Source: JAAXTT01 sp964530215 | GTDB taxonomy: Bacteria; Bacillota; Desulfotomaculia; Desulfotomaculales; Desulfocucumaceae | Assembly (NCBI GenBank): GCA_964530215.1 | Contig: CAZHAJ010000013.1 | Span: 1 to 24,288, forward strand | Length of the DNA stretch: 24,288 nt | Direction: 5' to 3' | In this document: in pieces, positions 15,037-23,229 of the stretch | Layout of the letters: the number at the start of each line of letters is the position of its first letter | Position numbering within the stretch: position 1 is the first letter of the stretch | Program-made: the position numbers and the translations under genes | The notes under the pieces: generated by a model | Seen by the model: the letters and a program-made list of their open reading frames with translations, nothing else | Told to the model about the DNA's origin: nothing | Databases searched by the model: none

Positions 15037-15774
15037 CTATTTGGATGTCAGGCCGTAGTATAGCATTTTTCTGCGGACAAAAGCCAGCTGTTTTTGTAAA
15101 GGCAGCTCCATCGGGCAATTATCATCACAGGCCATGAGGGCCATGCAGCCAAAGGTTCCTTCATCAGATCCAATTACCTCAAAATACTCTGAGTTGCTTC
15201 GTTGGTCTCTTGGGTCTGTCATAAATCTGGCAACCCTGTTGATACCTGCAGCACCTAAAAAATCCTCTCTTAAATTTGCAGTTACACAGCCAGAAATACA
15301 GCAGCCGCACTCAATACACCTTTCTGCTTCATATATTTCCATGGCTACATCGTTATCCATCGGGATTTCAGGGGCTTTGGGATCAAATTCACCTTCTGAA
15401 TGTATCCAGGACTCTGTCTTAAGGGATAATTCCCGAAACCAGGAACCGGTGTCCACAGATAAATCACCCAGCATTTTGAAAACCGGAAGGGGCATCAGGG
15501 TTATTGTGCCGTGCAGATCACCAACTAAGGTTTTACAGGCCAGCCGCGGTCGCCCGTTTATAAGCATGGCACATGAGCCGCAGATAGCCGCTCTGCAAAC
15601 AAAATCAAACATTAGTGACGAATCTTGTTCCTCACGGATTTTATTTAATGCAACAAAAATAGTCATACCGGGTTCATCTTCCAGAAAATAATCCTGCATA
15701 TAAGGCTTTATTTGTGGTTGTTGAATGTTATACCTAAAGATACTGAATCTGCGTGTTGCATTTTTAGTGTTCAT
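15037..15774 (-). CDS. frdB: Fumarate reductase / succinate dehydrogenase iron-sulfur subunit
   Basis: FrdB carries electrons between the cytochrome b and the flavoprotein. The [2Fe-2S] ligands are C60, C65, C68 and C80 (VCRAAICGSCAMLINGRPRLAC). CIECGCCISGC (153-163) and CMALMACDDNCP (210-220) give the [4Fe-4S] and [3Fe-4S] sites. Overall wording (SVDTGSWF, ESWIH, REDFLGAAGINRVARFM) closely follows Wolinella FrdB. The frame stays open to an ATG at 15834 overlapping frdA, but ATG 15774 has AGGAGG six bases upstream and gives a standard 245-residue protein. It is the third gene of frdCAB. Confidence 0.94.
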   Translation of the reverse strand: MNTKNATRRFSIFRYNIQQPQIKPYMQDYFLEDEPGMTIFVALNKIREEQDSSLMFDFVCRAAICGSCAMLINGRPRLACKTLVGDLHGTITLMPLPVFKMLGDLSVDTGSWFRELSLKTESWIHSEGEFDPKAPEIPMDNDVAMEIYEAERCIECGCCISGCVTANLREDFLGAAGINRVARFMTDPRDQRSNSEYFEVIGSDEGTFGCMALMACDDNCPMELPLQKQLAFVRRKMLYYGLTSK

Positions 15775-15802
15775 CTTGGCCTCCTGATTTATTGCTGAGA
15801 GT

Positions 15803-17620
15803 TTATTTTGTGGGACTAGGGTTGTTGGATTCACCGTATCCCCTGTCTCCCGGCGGCAGTTCAGTGATATTTACAGGCTCATAATGTAGTTGGGGCAAGC
15901 CAGAGCCGCTTTTCCAATAAGCCAAAGTACGTTTCAACCAATTAACATCATCTCTGTTGGGATAATCTTCTCTGGCGTGACTGCCGCGGCTTTCGGTTCT
16001 AGCCAGTGCACCGTATGAAATGCATAAGGCCAGACGAAGCATTCCTGCCATCCTTAGTGATGAAGTTAACTCGGGACTGGCTGCAGAACCGTTGTTTCTA
16101 AGGGAAATATTTTCCGATCTTTCTAGGAGTTCCTGAAGTCTATCCACAGCTTTTTGTAAATCCGAGCCGTTTCTAAATATACCCACATTGTCTGTTAAAA
16201 TTTCTTCCATTTCAGACCTAATACTGTAAACATTCTCATTTCCTATGTGTCCGGCAATTATTTTATTTATTTTTTCTTGCTGTTGCTTTGCAAATCCCTG
16301 TGCCAGACTGTAAGAATAGTCCAAATCATTTTCCAGTGCGTATTCTGCTACTTTTTTTCCCACTATCCATCCACTGACAATGGTTTCAGCTAATGAGTTG
16401 CCACCTAAACGGTTGAATCCATGTAAATCCCAGCAAGCAGCTTCACCCACAGAATATAAACCCTTTAATCCATAGGCCTGACCGTTGATGTCCGTTCTGA
16501 TACCTCCCATACTATAGTGCTGAGTAGGGCGTACAGGAATGAGATCATGGACAGGGTCAATTCCGTTAAAATTTTGGCAGATATTTTTTATTTCCCGAAG
16601 GTTGGTGTTTATATGCTTAGCTCCCAAATGTCTTATGTCTAACCATAGATGAGGCCCATGAGGGCTATCCACTCCATATCCTTTCCGGATATGTTGAATC
16701 ATTCTGCGGGAAACAACATCTCTGGAAGCCAATTCTTTTTTCTTTGGTTCATAGTCTGGCATAAAACGATAATGGTTTTTATCCAAGAGGTATCCGCCGT
16801 CTCCCCGCGCACCTTCTGTAATAAGTATCCATACGGGAACCATACCTGTGGGGTGGAATTGTACTGCTTCCATATTTCCCAAGGGTACAAGTTGTGTGTC
16901 CAAGGCAATGGACATTCCGGTGCCTTCATTGATTATAGCATTTGTTGAAGCTCCATATAGTCTGCCATACCCGCCTGTGGCAATCACGGTGGCTTTTGCT
17001 AAATAGATTCTTAGCTGTCCGGTTATCAGACATCTGGCTACCACTCCTTGGCAGGTAATTCCATCGTGAATAAGGGAGATTGCTTCTGTCCGATCGTGAA
17101 CCTTTACTCCCAGCTTTATAACCATACTGTCTACTGCATATTGAAGGGTATGACCGGTGCCGTCAGCAGTATAGCAGGTTCTCCATTTAGCGGTTCCGCC
17201 AAAATCACGGGCGGTGATTAGTCCATAATTTTCTTTTTTATCCTCGATTTCTCTTCCGTCAGGAAGTACTTTTTTCCCAGGAACAACGGTATTCCAGGGT
17301 ACACCCCAATGGGACATCTGCCTTACAGCCTGAGGCACTGTTTCTACAAAAAGCCTAGCTACATCTTGATCGCAACCCCAATCAGAACCCTTAACGGTAT
17401 CAGAGAAATGGATATCGGAATTATCACCTTCGCCCATGGCACAATTGCCCAGAGATGCCTGACAGCCTCCCTGAGCTGCGGTACTGTGGGAACGACGTGG
17501 CGGTACAAGGCTGAGAATAATTACATCTTGTCCTTTGGATGCAGATTCAATGGCAGCTCTTTCTCCTGCCAAACCTGCCCCCACAACCAGGACATCACAT
17601 ACAATGGTGGTATAAGTCAT
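15803..17620 (-). CDS. frdA: Fumarate reductase / succinate dehydrogenase flavoprotein subunit
   Basis: FrdA holds covalent FAD and the dicarboxylate site, interconverting fumarate and succinate on the cytoplasmic side. In 605 residues there are the FAD Rossmann motif VVGAGLAG (12-19), His45 in RSHSTAAQGG as the flavin attachment site, HPTG (256-259), and the proton-shuttle arginine R272 in TEGARGDGG. The capping domain and RPTQHYSMGG follow; near the C-terminus is TESRGSHAREDYPNRDD, all typical. The start overlaps the frdC stop by one base (TAATG), implying translational coupling; GGGAGG lies inside frdC. The C-terminus is Pro/Gly-rich and ends beyond the frdB Shine-Dalgarno. Confidence 0.96.
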   Translation of the reverse strand: MTYTTIVCDVLVVGAGLAGERAAIESASKGQDVIILSLVPPRRSHSTAAQGGCQASLGNCAMGEGDNSDIHFSDTVKGSDWGCDQDVARLFVETVPQAVRQMSHWGVPWNTVVPGKKVLPDGREIEDKKENYGLITARDFGGTAKWRTCYTADGTGHTLQYAVDSMVIKLGVKVHDRTEAISLIHDGITCQGVVARCLITGQLRIYLAKATVIATGGYGRLYGASTNAIINEGTGMSIALDTQLVPLGNMEAVQFHPTGMVPVWILITEGARGDGGYLLDKNHYRFMPDYEPKKKELASRDVVSRRMIQHIRKGYGVDSPHGPHLWLDIRHLGAKHINTNLREIKNICQNFNGIDPVHDLIPVRPTQHYSMGGIRTDINGQAYGLKGLYSVGEAACWDLHGFNRLGGNSLAETIVSGWIVGKKVAEYALENDLDYSYSLAQGFAKQQQEKINKIIAGHIGNENVYSIRSEMEEILTDNVGIFRNGSDLQKAVDRLQELLERSENISLRNNGSAASPELTSSLRMAGMLRLALCISYGALARTESRGSHAREDYPNRDDVNWLKRTLAYWKSGSGLPQLHYEPVNITELPPGDRGYGESNNPSPTK

Positions 17621-18255
17621 TATATTGAACCTCCCAAGTTGAACATTACCCAGAGGGTGATAAGGGACAGAGTTACTATTAACAAGGTTATACTGACTGT
17701 TACATAGCTAATTGTTTTTCTGGGTAACCAGCACCATTTGACAAATTGGCGGTAAAGTCCAAAGCCAGCATGATACAAGCTCAAAAAAACTAATATTAGA
17801 TAAAACCACCAGTAGGTTCTGGCACGCTCGACACTGGATACTGCTTCAATGGGCCATTGGGTTACAACCATAGTTATGTGGACAATTCCCAATAAAAAAA
17901 TGGCGATTCCGGTAATAACTTGAAAGACCCAAATCCAGGTATCAGTGCCCTTTAGCATCTTGGCATGACGTAATATGATTTTTTGCTCTTGATAGCGGGC
18001 AGGAATCCTCCGGCCTGCCGTTATTGCATGGGTAATAAAAATGATTACCACCAGAGGAATACCTACATATGATAAGTAGTACTTGTCAAGATTTTCGGCA
18101 TGATGTGTAAAAGCTTGCATACCAAGGAGCATTGATGATACAAAAATCATATGTGTCCAAATGAACAGCACCAGTGAAGCTCCGGTAAATAACTCTATTA
18201 GGTCCAAATAGAGTTCACCTTTTGGGTTTTTGGTAGCAATTTTTTGTGCCTGCAT
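17620..18255 (-). CDS. frdC: Fumarate reductase cytochrome b subunit (di-haem, five-helix)
   Basis: This membrane anchor connects FrdAB to menaquinone. The 211 residues form five transmembrane helices. Four histidines match the haem ligands of Wolinella FrdC: H35 (WTHMIFVSSMLLG), H76 (FITHAI), H126 (GIVHITMVVTQ) and H162 (YHAGFGLYR). Matching segments also include ITAGRRIPARYQ and FVKWCWL. The glutamate two residues before the last haem histidine in Wolinella (Glu180, needed there for coupled proton transfer) is Leu160 here. The protein is shorter than Wolinella FrdC, lacking its N- and C-terminal tails. ATG at 18255 follows AGAGGAG. First gene of the operon, behind a Crp/Fnr-type box. Confidence 0.94.
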   Translation of the reverse strand: MQAQKIATKNPKGELYLDLIELFTGASLVLFIWTHMIFVSSMLLGMQAFTHHAENLDKYYLSYVGIPLVVIIFITHAITAGRRIPARYQEQKIILRHAKMLKGTDTWIWVFQVITGIAIFLLGIVHITMVVTQWPIEAVSSVERARTYWWFYLILVFLSLYHAGFGLYRQFVKWCWLPRKTISYVTVSITLLIVTLSLITLWVMFNLGGSI

Positions 18256-18294
18256 AAAAATTCTCCTCTTGAATTAAATCAAAATATTCAAATT

Positions 18295-18300
18295 ATTGTA
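18295..18300 (-). promoter_or_regulatory. Possible -10 element of the frd operon
   Basis: TACAAT on the minus strand about 40 bases before frdC. No good -35 lies 17 bases upstream, as in activator-dependent promoters. A start near 18291 would put the Crp/Fnr box at about -61.5. Confidence 0.4.
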
Positions 18301-18345
18301 GCAAATTATCTGCCATTTAGGAATGTTTTTTGACACTGGTATATA

Positions 18346-18359
18346 TTGATATCCATCAA
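18346..18359. promoter_or_regulatory. Crp/Fnr-family operator upstream of frdC
   Basis: TTGAT-ATCC-ATCAA is a perfect match to the palindromic Fnr consensus TTGAT-N4-ATCAA. It lies about 90-105 bases before the frdC start and away from the PII gene end, so frdCAB is the likely target. A Crp/Fnr-family activator responding to redox or a metabolite is inferred; no regulator gene is in the window. Confidence 0.7.
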
Positions 18360-18419
18360 ATGATATCATTTTAATAAATATGATAATTTAACAGAAGCTT
18401 TGGGCAGGGTCAATATAAT

Positions 18420-18443
18420 GGGGCAGTCGACAATGACTACCCC
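18420..18443 (-). terminator. Possible terminator after the PII-like gene
   Basis: On the minus strand GGGGTAGTC pairs with GACTGCCCC (one G-T pair), just after the stop codon. The following bases are A/T-rich (ATTATATT) but contain no true T-run. Confidence 0.4.
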
Positions 18444-18450
18444 GTTAACA

Positions 18451-19116
18451 TTAATAAAGACCATAGGTTTTATTAATCTCCTGTATAAAGATAATGCCTT
18501 TGCCCGGTTCATCAATTTGAAGTTCTTTTCTTATAGAAGATACAATTTTTTCAGTATGCTGTCCCTCCGAGAGTATAAGTACAATCTCTTTTTCCGGCTC
18601 AATATCCATGGAAAAAACCTTTTGGGTCTCATGGATGCCGGAGCCCCTTGCATTAATGATGGTACCTCCTCTGGAGCCTGCTTTAGTTGCAGCATCTATA
18701 ACTAGTTCCGCATTACCCTTGTCAACTACCACAAATATAGCATTGTGCATTGTAGTTTCCTCACCTCGGCTTTCTTTAGGTTCGTTATAAATATTATGGC
18801 ATACTCCCAACAAACTGCTGACTGAAGTTGTAAAGGCGATACCGTGATTTTTCTTATACAATTTAAAGTGTTTATTTATTTCCTCAAGGGCATTGTAAGC
18901 TATTGATTTTTCAGCAATCAGCAATACTATCTCTTTTCTGATTTCGCACAATTCAAATATTTCTAAGATTTTGCAACTAATGGTTCCGGTACCTAGAAAT
19001 ACAGTACCCCCCGACACTCCGCATTTTTTTGCCTTCCTTATAATTTTACTTGCATTTCCAAAGTTCACTATTACACAGATTAATTCCAGTTCTACTTTGC
19101 CAGGAGTATTATCCAT
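18451..19116 (-). CDS. Tandem PII-like signalling protein paired with DUF1538
   Basis: The 221 residues contain two PII-like ferredoxin folds in one chain (about 8-105 and 123-217). Each repeats the order strand, helix, GGT turn and 'KEIVLLIAE/KEIVLILSE' strand. The second carries the PII-type signature GGTIINARGSG (150-160). The first has the related but altered GGTVFLGTGT (36-45), losing the Ala-Arg-Gly. The GlnB uridylylation Tyr and long T-loop are not recognisable, so this is not a classical nitrogen regulator. ATG at 19116 is two bases past the stop of the DUF1538 gene, with GGGAGG inside it, so the two are coupled. Expected role: a cytoplasmic sensor gating the membrane partner; the ligand is unknown. 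Confidence 0.85.
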   Translation of the reverse strand: MDNTPGKVELELICVIVNFGNASKIIRKAKKCGVSGGTVFLGTGTISCKILEIFELCEIRKEIVLLIAEKSIAYNALEEINKHFKLYKKNHGIAFTTSVSSLLGVCHNIYNEPKESRGEETTMHNAIFVVVDKGNAELVIDAATKAGSRGGTIINARGSGIHETQKVFSMDIEPEKEIVLILSEGQHTEKIVSSIRKELQIDEPGKGIIFIQEINKTYGLY

Positions 19117-19118
19117 AC

Positions 19119-20597
19119 CTAAAGTCCTCCCTTAACGGATTTCAGTTTAAAAATCAAACCCAAAATCTGCAGAGTTATTAATGGTGTCAGGGCAACCATT
19201 GCAATTACTCCAAATCCGTCCACTAAAACATTTGCCCCTTCGGTTGCTTCAGCAGCCCCATGGGCGAAGGCTAATATAAAGGTGGCAGTCATTGGGCCTG
19301 AAGCAACTCCCCCTGAGTCAAAGGCAATTCCCACAAACAGTTTGGGAACGATATAAGTCAATAAAATTGCCAGTATATAACCCGGTAATAGGTAGTGCCA
19401 TAATTGAATCCCGGGGATTATAATCCTTAACATTGACAATGCTACAGCCAAACCGACACCGACTGACAGTGCCACAAGTATAATATTTCTTTTTACATAA
19501 CCGCTGGTAACCTCTTCAATCTGATGAGTTAATACATGAACGGCAGGTTCTGCCAAAATTGTCACCAAACCCAGTATAAGCCCCACAATAACAACGATAT
19601 ATTGATTGTCAAAGGATGCCAAGTTATAGCCTAATGCACTGCCCAGTTCCATAAAACCTGCATTAACACCCACTAAAAACAAAATTAATCCGATTAGGGA
19701 ATATAATATCCCTTTTAGTATTCTACGAAATACTCTTTTTGAAAACTTAAAGGAAACCTTCTGGAAAAATAAAAAAATTATCAGCAGCGGGAGCAGTGCA
19801 AAAAATGATTCGGTTGCCAAAGCAGGCAACTTATTTAAAAAAGGACCTAGTACCGAAGTCGATTGGTAACCATTTGTTCCAAGGCTGCCGTAAAGTTCAT
19901 CAGATTTGGATATTATGCTCATGAACATGACCGACACTATGGCCCCCACTGATGTAACGGCCACAAGACCAAAACTGTCTTTTTCGGATGCCCTGCTGTC
20001 CTTTTTGAGCACAGAAATACCCATTGCAAAGGCCAGGACAAAGGGTACCGTTAAAGCGCCGGTGGTGGCTCCCGATGCATCAAAAGATATCGCCAAAAAT
20101 TCGGGAGAGGTAAATATTGCCAGGACAAAAACCAAGGCATAAAGAACGGACAAAACTTTATACAACGGTGTATTGTAAACTATTCTTAATAAGCCCAGGG
20201 TGAAAAATGCTGCAATACCCAAGGACACTATGGCAACAATGCTGACTTTGGTGATTTGACCGGATGTAACATAATCCACCTGCCCGGCAAGGATATGGAG
20301 ATCCGGTTCGGCAATGGAGATGATGAACCCAAGGATCAGACCTGCCACAGCTATTATCCAAAACTTATTGGTTTTAGCCAGTGTGGAGCCCAACTCATTT
20401 CCAATGGGTGTGATTCCGATATCCACGCCCAATAAAAAAATTGATAACCCGATAATTATCAATAATGCCCCGATAAAGAATCTTGTAATCATAATCACTT
20501 CAAAAGGGGCTATGGTGAAGTGTAGGATTAATACTGCAATTGTTATGGGAAGTACTGCATAGAGAACCTCTTTAATTTTTTCCACCAGTATGCTCAA
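19119..20597 (-). CDS. DUF1538 membrane protein (internally duplicated transporter-like)
   Basis: This polytopic membrane protein of about 492 residues has two homologous halves. Matching elements are GVDIGITPIGNELGSTLA / GVNAGFMELGSALGYNLA, AEPDLHIL...VTSG (96-) / AEPAVHVL...VTSG (350-), and SFDASGATTGALTVPFVLAFA / AFDSGGVASGPMTATFILAFA. The duplication and the conserved small and acidic residues in helices suggest a transporter or channel, but the substrate is not known for the DUF1538 family. The start chosen is TTG at 20597 behind AAAGGAAGTG; an in-frame TTG at 20618 would add seven residues but has no ribosome site. It leads a two-gene operon with the tandem PII protein. Confidence 0.88.
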   Translation of the reverse strand: MSILVEKIKEVLYAVLPITIAVLILHFTIAPFEVIMITRFFIGALLIIIGLSIFLLGVDIGITPIGNELGSTLAKTNKFWIIAVAGLILGFIISIAEPDLHILAGQVDYVTSGQITKVSIVAIVSLGIAAFFTLGLLRIVYNTPLYKVLSVLYALVFVLAIFTSPEFLAISFDASGATTGALTVPFVLAFAMGISVLKKDSRASEKDSFGLVAVTSVGAIVSVMFMSIISKSDELYGSLGTNGYQSTSVLGPFLNKLPALATESFFALLPLLIIFLFFQKVSFKFSKRVFRRILKGILYSLIGLILFLVGVNAGFMELGSALGYNLASFDNQYIVVIVGLILGLVTILAEPAVHVLTHQIEEVTSGYVKRNIILVALSVGVGLAVALSMLRIIIPGIQLWHYLLPGYILAILLTYIVPKLFVGIAFDSGGVASGPMTATFILAFAHGAAEATEGANVLVDGFGVIAMVALTPLITLQILGLIFKLKSVKGGL

Positions 20598-20703
20598 ATA
20601 TCGTTCACTTCCTTTCAATCAGTTACAGGCTCTGATACCCCCTCCGGTAAAATGCAACAAGTTAATGAACTAATTTCTTAAATCAAACAGTTCTGATAAT
20701 ATA

Positions 20704-20730
20704 TTTATGTTAAATAAAATATAACATAAA
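20704..20730. repeat. Perfect 9-bp AT-rich inverted repeat upstream of the DUF1538 gene
   Basis: TTTATGTTA (20704-20712) and TAACATAAA (20722-20730) flank nine bases, about 110 bases before the DUF1538 start. It could be an operator; low complexity makes chance possible. Confidence 0.4.
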
Positions 20731-20751
20731 ATGCTAGCTTTTAGACAGGAA

Positions 20752-20785
20752 AAATACCAATGATTATGAAAATTCATTGGTATTT
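20752..20785 (-). terminator. Terminator after the small Cys-rich gene
   Basis: AAATACCAATG (20752-20762) pairs with CATTGGTATTT (20775-20785). On the minus strand the stem is followed by TTCC after a T-rich arm. It separates this gene from the DUF1538 operon. Confidence 0.8.
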
Positions 20786-20807
20786 GAAAAAGATTGCTGA
20801 AGAATAT

Positions 20808-21026
20808 TTAAGTTTTTTTAAGGGGAACAGGCAGGATGAAATCTGAATTGCAAATGGCGCAGGCAATAAGATGGCTGCAGAAGGGATATTGAAATGAGGT
20901 GTTATAGTAGGGACTATAAGGCCCATAATAATCTTCCACAGGACCCATATTCATCATTGGGTTGCCGCATATGCAGATGTATTCAGGTGTTATTATTCCG
21001 TTGCACATAGGGCAAATAGTTGACAT
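20808..21026 (-). CDS. Small cysteine-rich protein with a YYGPYSPY motif
   Basis: The 72 residues begin MSTICPMCNG and contain CPMC, CICG and FCSHLIACAIC, eight cysteines in all, enough for one or two zinc ribbons. Between the cysteine clusters lies MGPVEDYYGPYSPYYN, aromatic and proline-rich, which I believe recurs in small proteins of spore-forming Firmicutes. I cannot name a function. ATG at 21026 follows AAGGGGA. It lies between terminators, so it is probably its own unit downstream of spoVT; a spore-related role is suggested only by spoVT and ylbJ nearby. Confidence 0.7.
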   Translation of the reverse strand: MSTICPMCNGIITPEYICICGNPMMNMGPVEDYYGPYSPYYNTSFQYPFCSHLIACAICNSDFILPVPLKKT

Positions 21027-21047
21027 ACCTAAGTCCCCTTTGATTTA

Positions 21048-21078
21048 GAAAAATAAATCCCCAAAGAGGGGATTATTT
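21048..21078 (-). terminator. Terminator after spoVT
   Basis: Read on the minus strand, AAATAATCCCC pairs with GGGGATTTATTT around a five-base loop, followed by T residues. Confidence 0.85.
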
Positions 21079-21089
21079 TCATTAGTCTA

Positions 21090-21626
21090 TTATTGCTCCA
21101 TCTGTCTGGCTAGAAACCCGGCGGCTGTTTCCGCCAGTTTGGTTTCCAAATTGGTCATTTGTACTTTTTCCCTGGAGGCAATAACTACGGTGCCTATTGA
21201 TATTCCTTCGGATATTATGGGAGCCATCACAATACTTTCAAATATTGACTTAGGATCTTCTGTAATGTTGGAAGAGGAGGTAAATATCTGTGCTTTTTTG
21301 TTTTCCATTACTTCCTCTACAGCGCTGCTGATGGTTTGATTCATAAGTTCTTTGGTATTTCTACCAGCAACTGCTACAACACTATCTTTATCTGTAATAA
21401 TCGCGGTATGTCCCAGGGCTTCATTAAGGGATTCGGCATATTCTTGGGCAAATTGCCCCAGCTCATTTATGGGTGAGTATTTCTTAAGCATTATTTGCCC
21501 TGCTCTGTCAACATATATTTCCAAGGGGTCTCCATTGCGTATTTTTAAGGTTCTGCGGAGTTCTTTAGGTATAACAACCCTGCCCAGATCGTCAATTCTT
21601 CGGACTATTCCCGTTGCCTTTGCCAA
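21090..21626 (-). CDS. spoVT: Stage V sporulation protein T
   Basis: SpoVT is an AbrB-type regulator that tunes sigma-G-dependent forespore genes. The protein is 178 residues when started at TTG 21626, nine bases behind AAAGGAGGTG, the same length as Bacillus SpoVT. The N-terminal swapped-hairpin DNA-binding domain is KATGIVRRIDDLGRVVIPKE...LEIYVDR (about 3-45). A GAF-like sensor domain follows (about 55-178; ITDKDSVVAVAGRN, APIISEGISIGTVVI). The frame runs on to an ATG at 21764, but those 46 residues (YFTYSAYTFYGIFF) are untranslated leader. It could influence the SASP and gpr genes of this window, by family analogy. Confidence 0.95.
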   Translation of the reverse strand: MAKATGIVRRIDDLGRVVIPKELRRTLKIRNGDPLEIYVDRAGQIMLKKYSPINELGQFAQEYAESLNEALGHTAIITDKDSVVAVAGRNTKELMNQTISSAVEEVMENKKAQIFTSSSNITEDPKSIFESIVMAPIISEGISIGTVVIASREKVQMTNLETKLAETAAGFLARQMEQ

Positions 21627-21814
21627 TGATTGGTTCACCTCCTTTTGGTTTTCTATACTTATAGTTCCTTTTTTTAAAAAAAATATGCCATAGAAGGTAT
21701 AAGCAGAATAAGTAAAATATGTCAGTAAGCTACGTATTATTACTGCAATAAAGTGAAATTCCATATAATGTTAGTGAGATGAATACCTTGGAATTTTTTA
21801 GTTATTTAAAGCAG

Positions 21815-23062
21815 TTAACGTTGATTTAGATGGGATGGGAAAAAAATATTATACAGTATTGCACATAATATTAAAATGAGTAAGGAAAGAAAAAATATTC
21901 CTAGTAGTTGAAGTGCCATTAACGAAGGTGCTGTTCCTTGGATTTTGTCCAAAGTGGCAACGGCAGGTACTGTCAATTTTAGTGCCATTGGCATTGCGGG
22001 GCCGAAAAAAAGAGCGGTATAAAGTGCTGCCAGGACAGCTTGGGCAATTCTTGAGAGTATGTAAGGGGTAATTCTAATATCTGTATCACTGAGCATGCTG
22101 ATAACCTGGGTTTGTGCGGAAAGCCCGCTCCAGCCAAGTATGGCAGACGCGGCCATTAGCTGCTGCAATAAAGGTGCGGAGGCTTCACTGGCCATTTTTG
22201 TGCCAATGGTAAGTTCAAATATACCGCTGGATATTGGAGATAATAAGTTCGATGAGAGCCCTAGGGGAAGTAAAAGCACGCCAAATAAATGGGAAAGCTG
22301 GCCGATAAAACCTACCTCCGTAAGTAGCCGGATTAAAACCGAAAACAGTGTAATAAAGCCACCGATAGCTATAAGGTTGTTAATAGAGTTTACCGTGGCA
22401 TCACCGATTATTTTGCCGACGGGACGTTTTTCTTTTTCCCAGGCAGCGGTGAGCTCCTTCAGTGCTATATAAAAAATATGTCGCTGTTTGTATGAATGCT
22501 GAACGGATTTTTCCGGATCATTGCTCCCATAAAAACGTAATAACAGGCCCACACTGATATTGGCTAGGTAATGGGATCCTGCAATAATCGCAGCAAGTTC
22601 AGGTTTCCCGAACATACCCACTGAAACGGCTATAATTAGAAAAAGGGGACTTGAATTACTGGTAAATGATACTAATCTTTCCGCTTCAAATTTGGTGCAG
22701 AGTCCTTCAGAACGAAGTCGGGCAGTAATCATGGCGCTGATGGGATAGCCGCTGGTGTATCCTACACAAAAAACAAAGGACCCGCAACCCGGCACATTAA
22801 AAAGTGGCCGCATTATTGGTTCCAGCATGACGCCCATAAATTTCACCAAGCCAAAACTCATCAGCAGTTCTGATGCGATAAAAAAAGGCAGCAACGAAGG
22901 GAATACAATATTCCACCATATACTGAGGCCGCTGACCGCCCCTTTATAGACAGTTGCAGGCTGTATTATCATTGCTACGGTGAATGCCAAAGCGCCAACA
23001 GTCCAGAAGGTTCCGGATATTCTTTTCCACCTATTGGGGGGAGTATCACTGAGCAGCATCAT
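21815..23062 (-). CDS. ylbJ: Sporulation integral membrane protein YlbJ
   Basis: YlbJ is a polytopic membrane protein required for normal spore cortex formation, expressed in the mother cell in Bacillus. The 415 residues contain about eight to ten hydrophobic helices arranged as two 'Gate' (nucleoside-recognition-like) repeats: WWNIVFPSLLPFFIASELLM...GYTSGYPISAMITARLR and, in the second half, INNLIAIGGFITLFSVLIRL...SSGIFELTIGT. The second-half stretch AILGWSGLSAQTQVISMLSD is characteristic. ATG at 23062 (or the adjacent ATG at 23059) follows TTGGAGGC. In Bacillus it follows coaD on the same strand; here it is separated from coaD and reversed. Confidence 0.93.
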   Translation of the reverse strand: MMLLSDTPPNRWKRISGTFWTVGALAFTVAMIIQPATVYKGAVSGLSIWWNIVFPSLLPFFIASELLMSFGLVKFMGVMLEPIMRPLFNVPGCGSFVFCVGYTSGYPISAMITARLRSEGLCTKFEAERLVSFTSNSSPLFLIIAVSVGMFGKPELAAIIAGSHYLANISVGLLLRFYGSNDPEKSVQHSYKQRHIFYIALKELTAAWEKEKRPVGKIIGDATVNSINNLIAIGGFITLFSVLIRLLTEVGFIGQLSHLFGVLLLPLGLSSNLLSPISSGIFELTIGTKMASEASAPLLQQLMAASAILGWSGLSAQTQVISMLSDTDIRITPYILSRIAQAVLAALYTALFFGPAMPMALKLTVPAVATLDKIQGTAPSLMALQLLGIFFLSLLILILCAILYNIFFPSHLNQR

Positions 23063-23199
23063 TAAAGTGCCTCCAAGTTTTACTGGTAAAGATTTCTTAC
23101 CTGATTTATACTTTAATTAACGGGCAATTAGACCCACAATTAAATCAATGCCATCCTAAATCCAGCAACAAGTTGACACCGTTGATTTATACTTAATCC

Positions 23200-23229
23200 T
23201 TGACAAAGATAGCGGCACTTTAATATAAT
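23200..23229 (+). promoter_or_regulatory. Sigma-A promoter of yceD-rpmF
   Basis: TTGACA (23200-23205), 18 bases, TATAAT (23224-23229), both perfect. Transcription should begin near 23236. Confidence 0.85.

Noticed and set aside
15134..15691. 185-residue plus-strand frame
   Set aside because: It is antisense to frdB, whose iron-sulfur cysteine motifs are intact in the other frame.
18361..18400. Second Crp/Fnr site next to the TTGAT-ATCC-ATCAA box
   Set aside because: Only TGATATC half-site resemblance; no second half at the right spacing.
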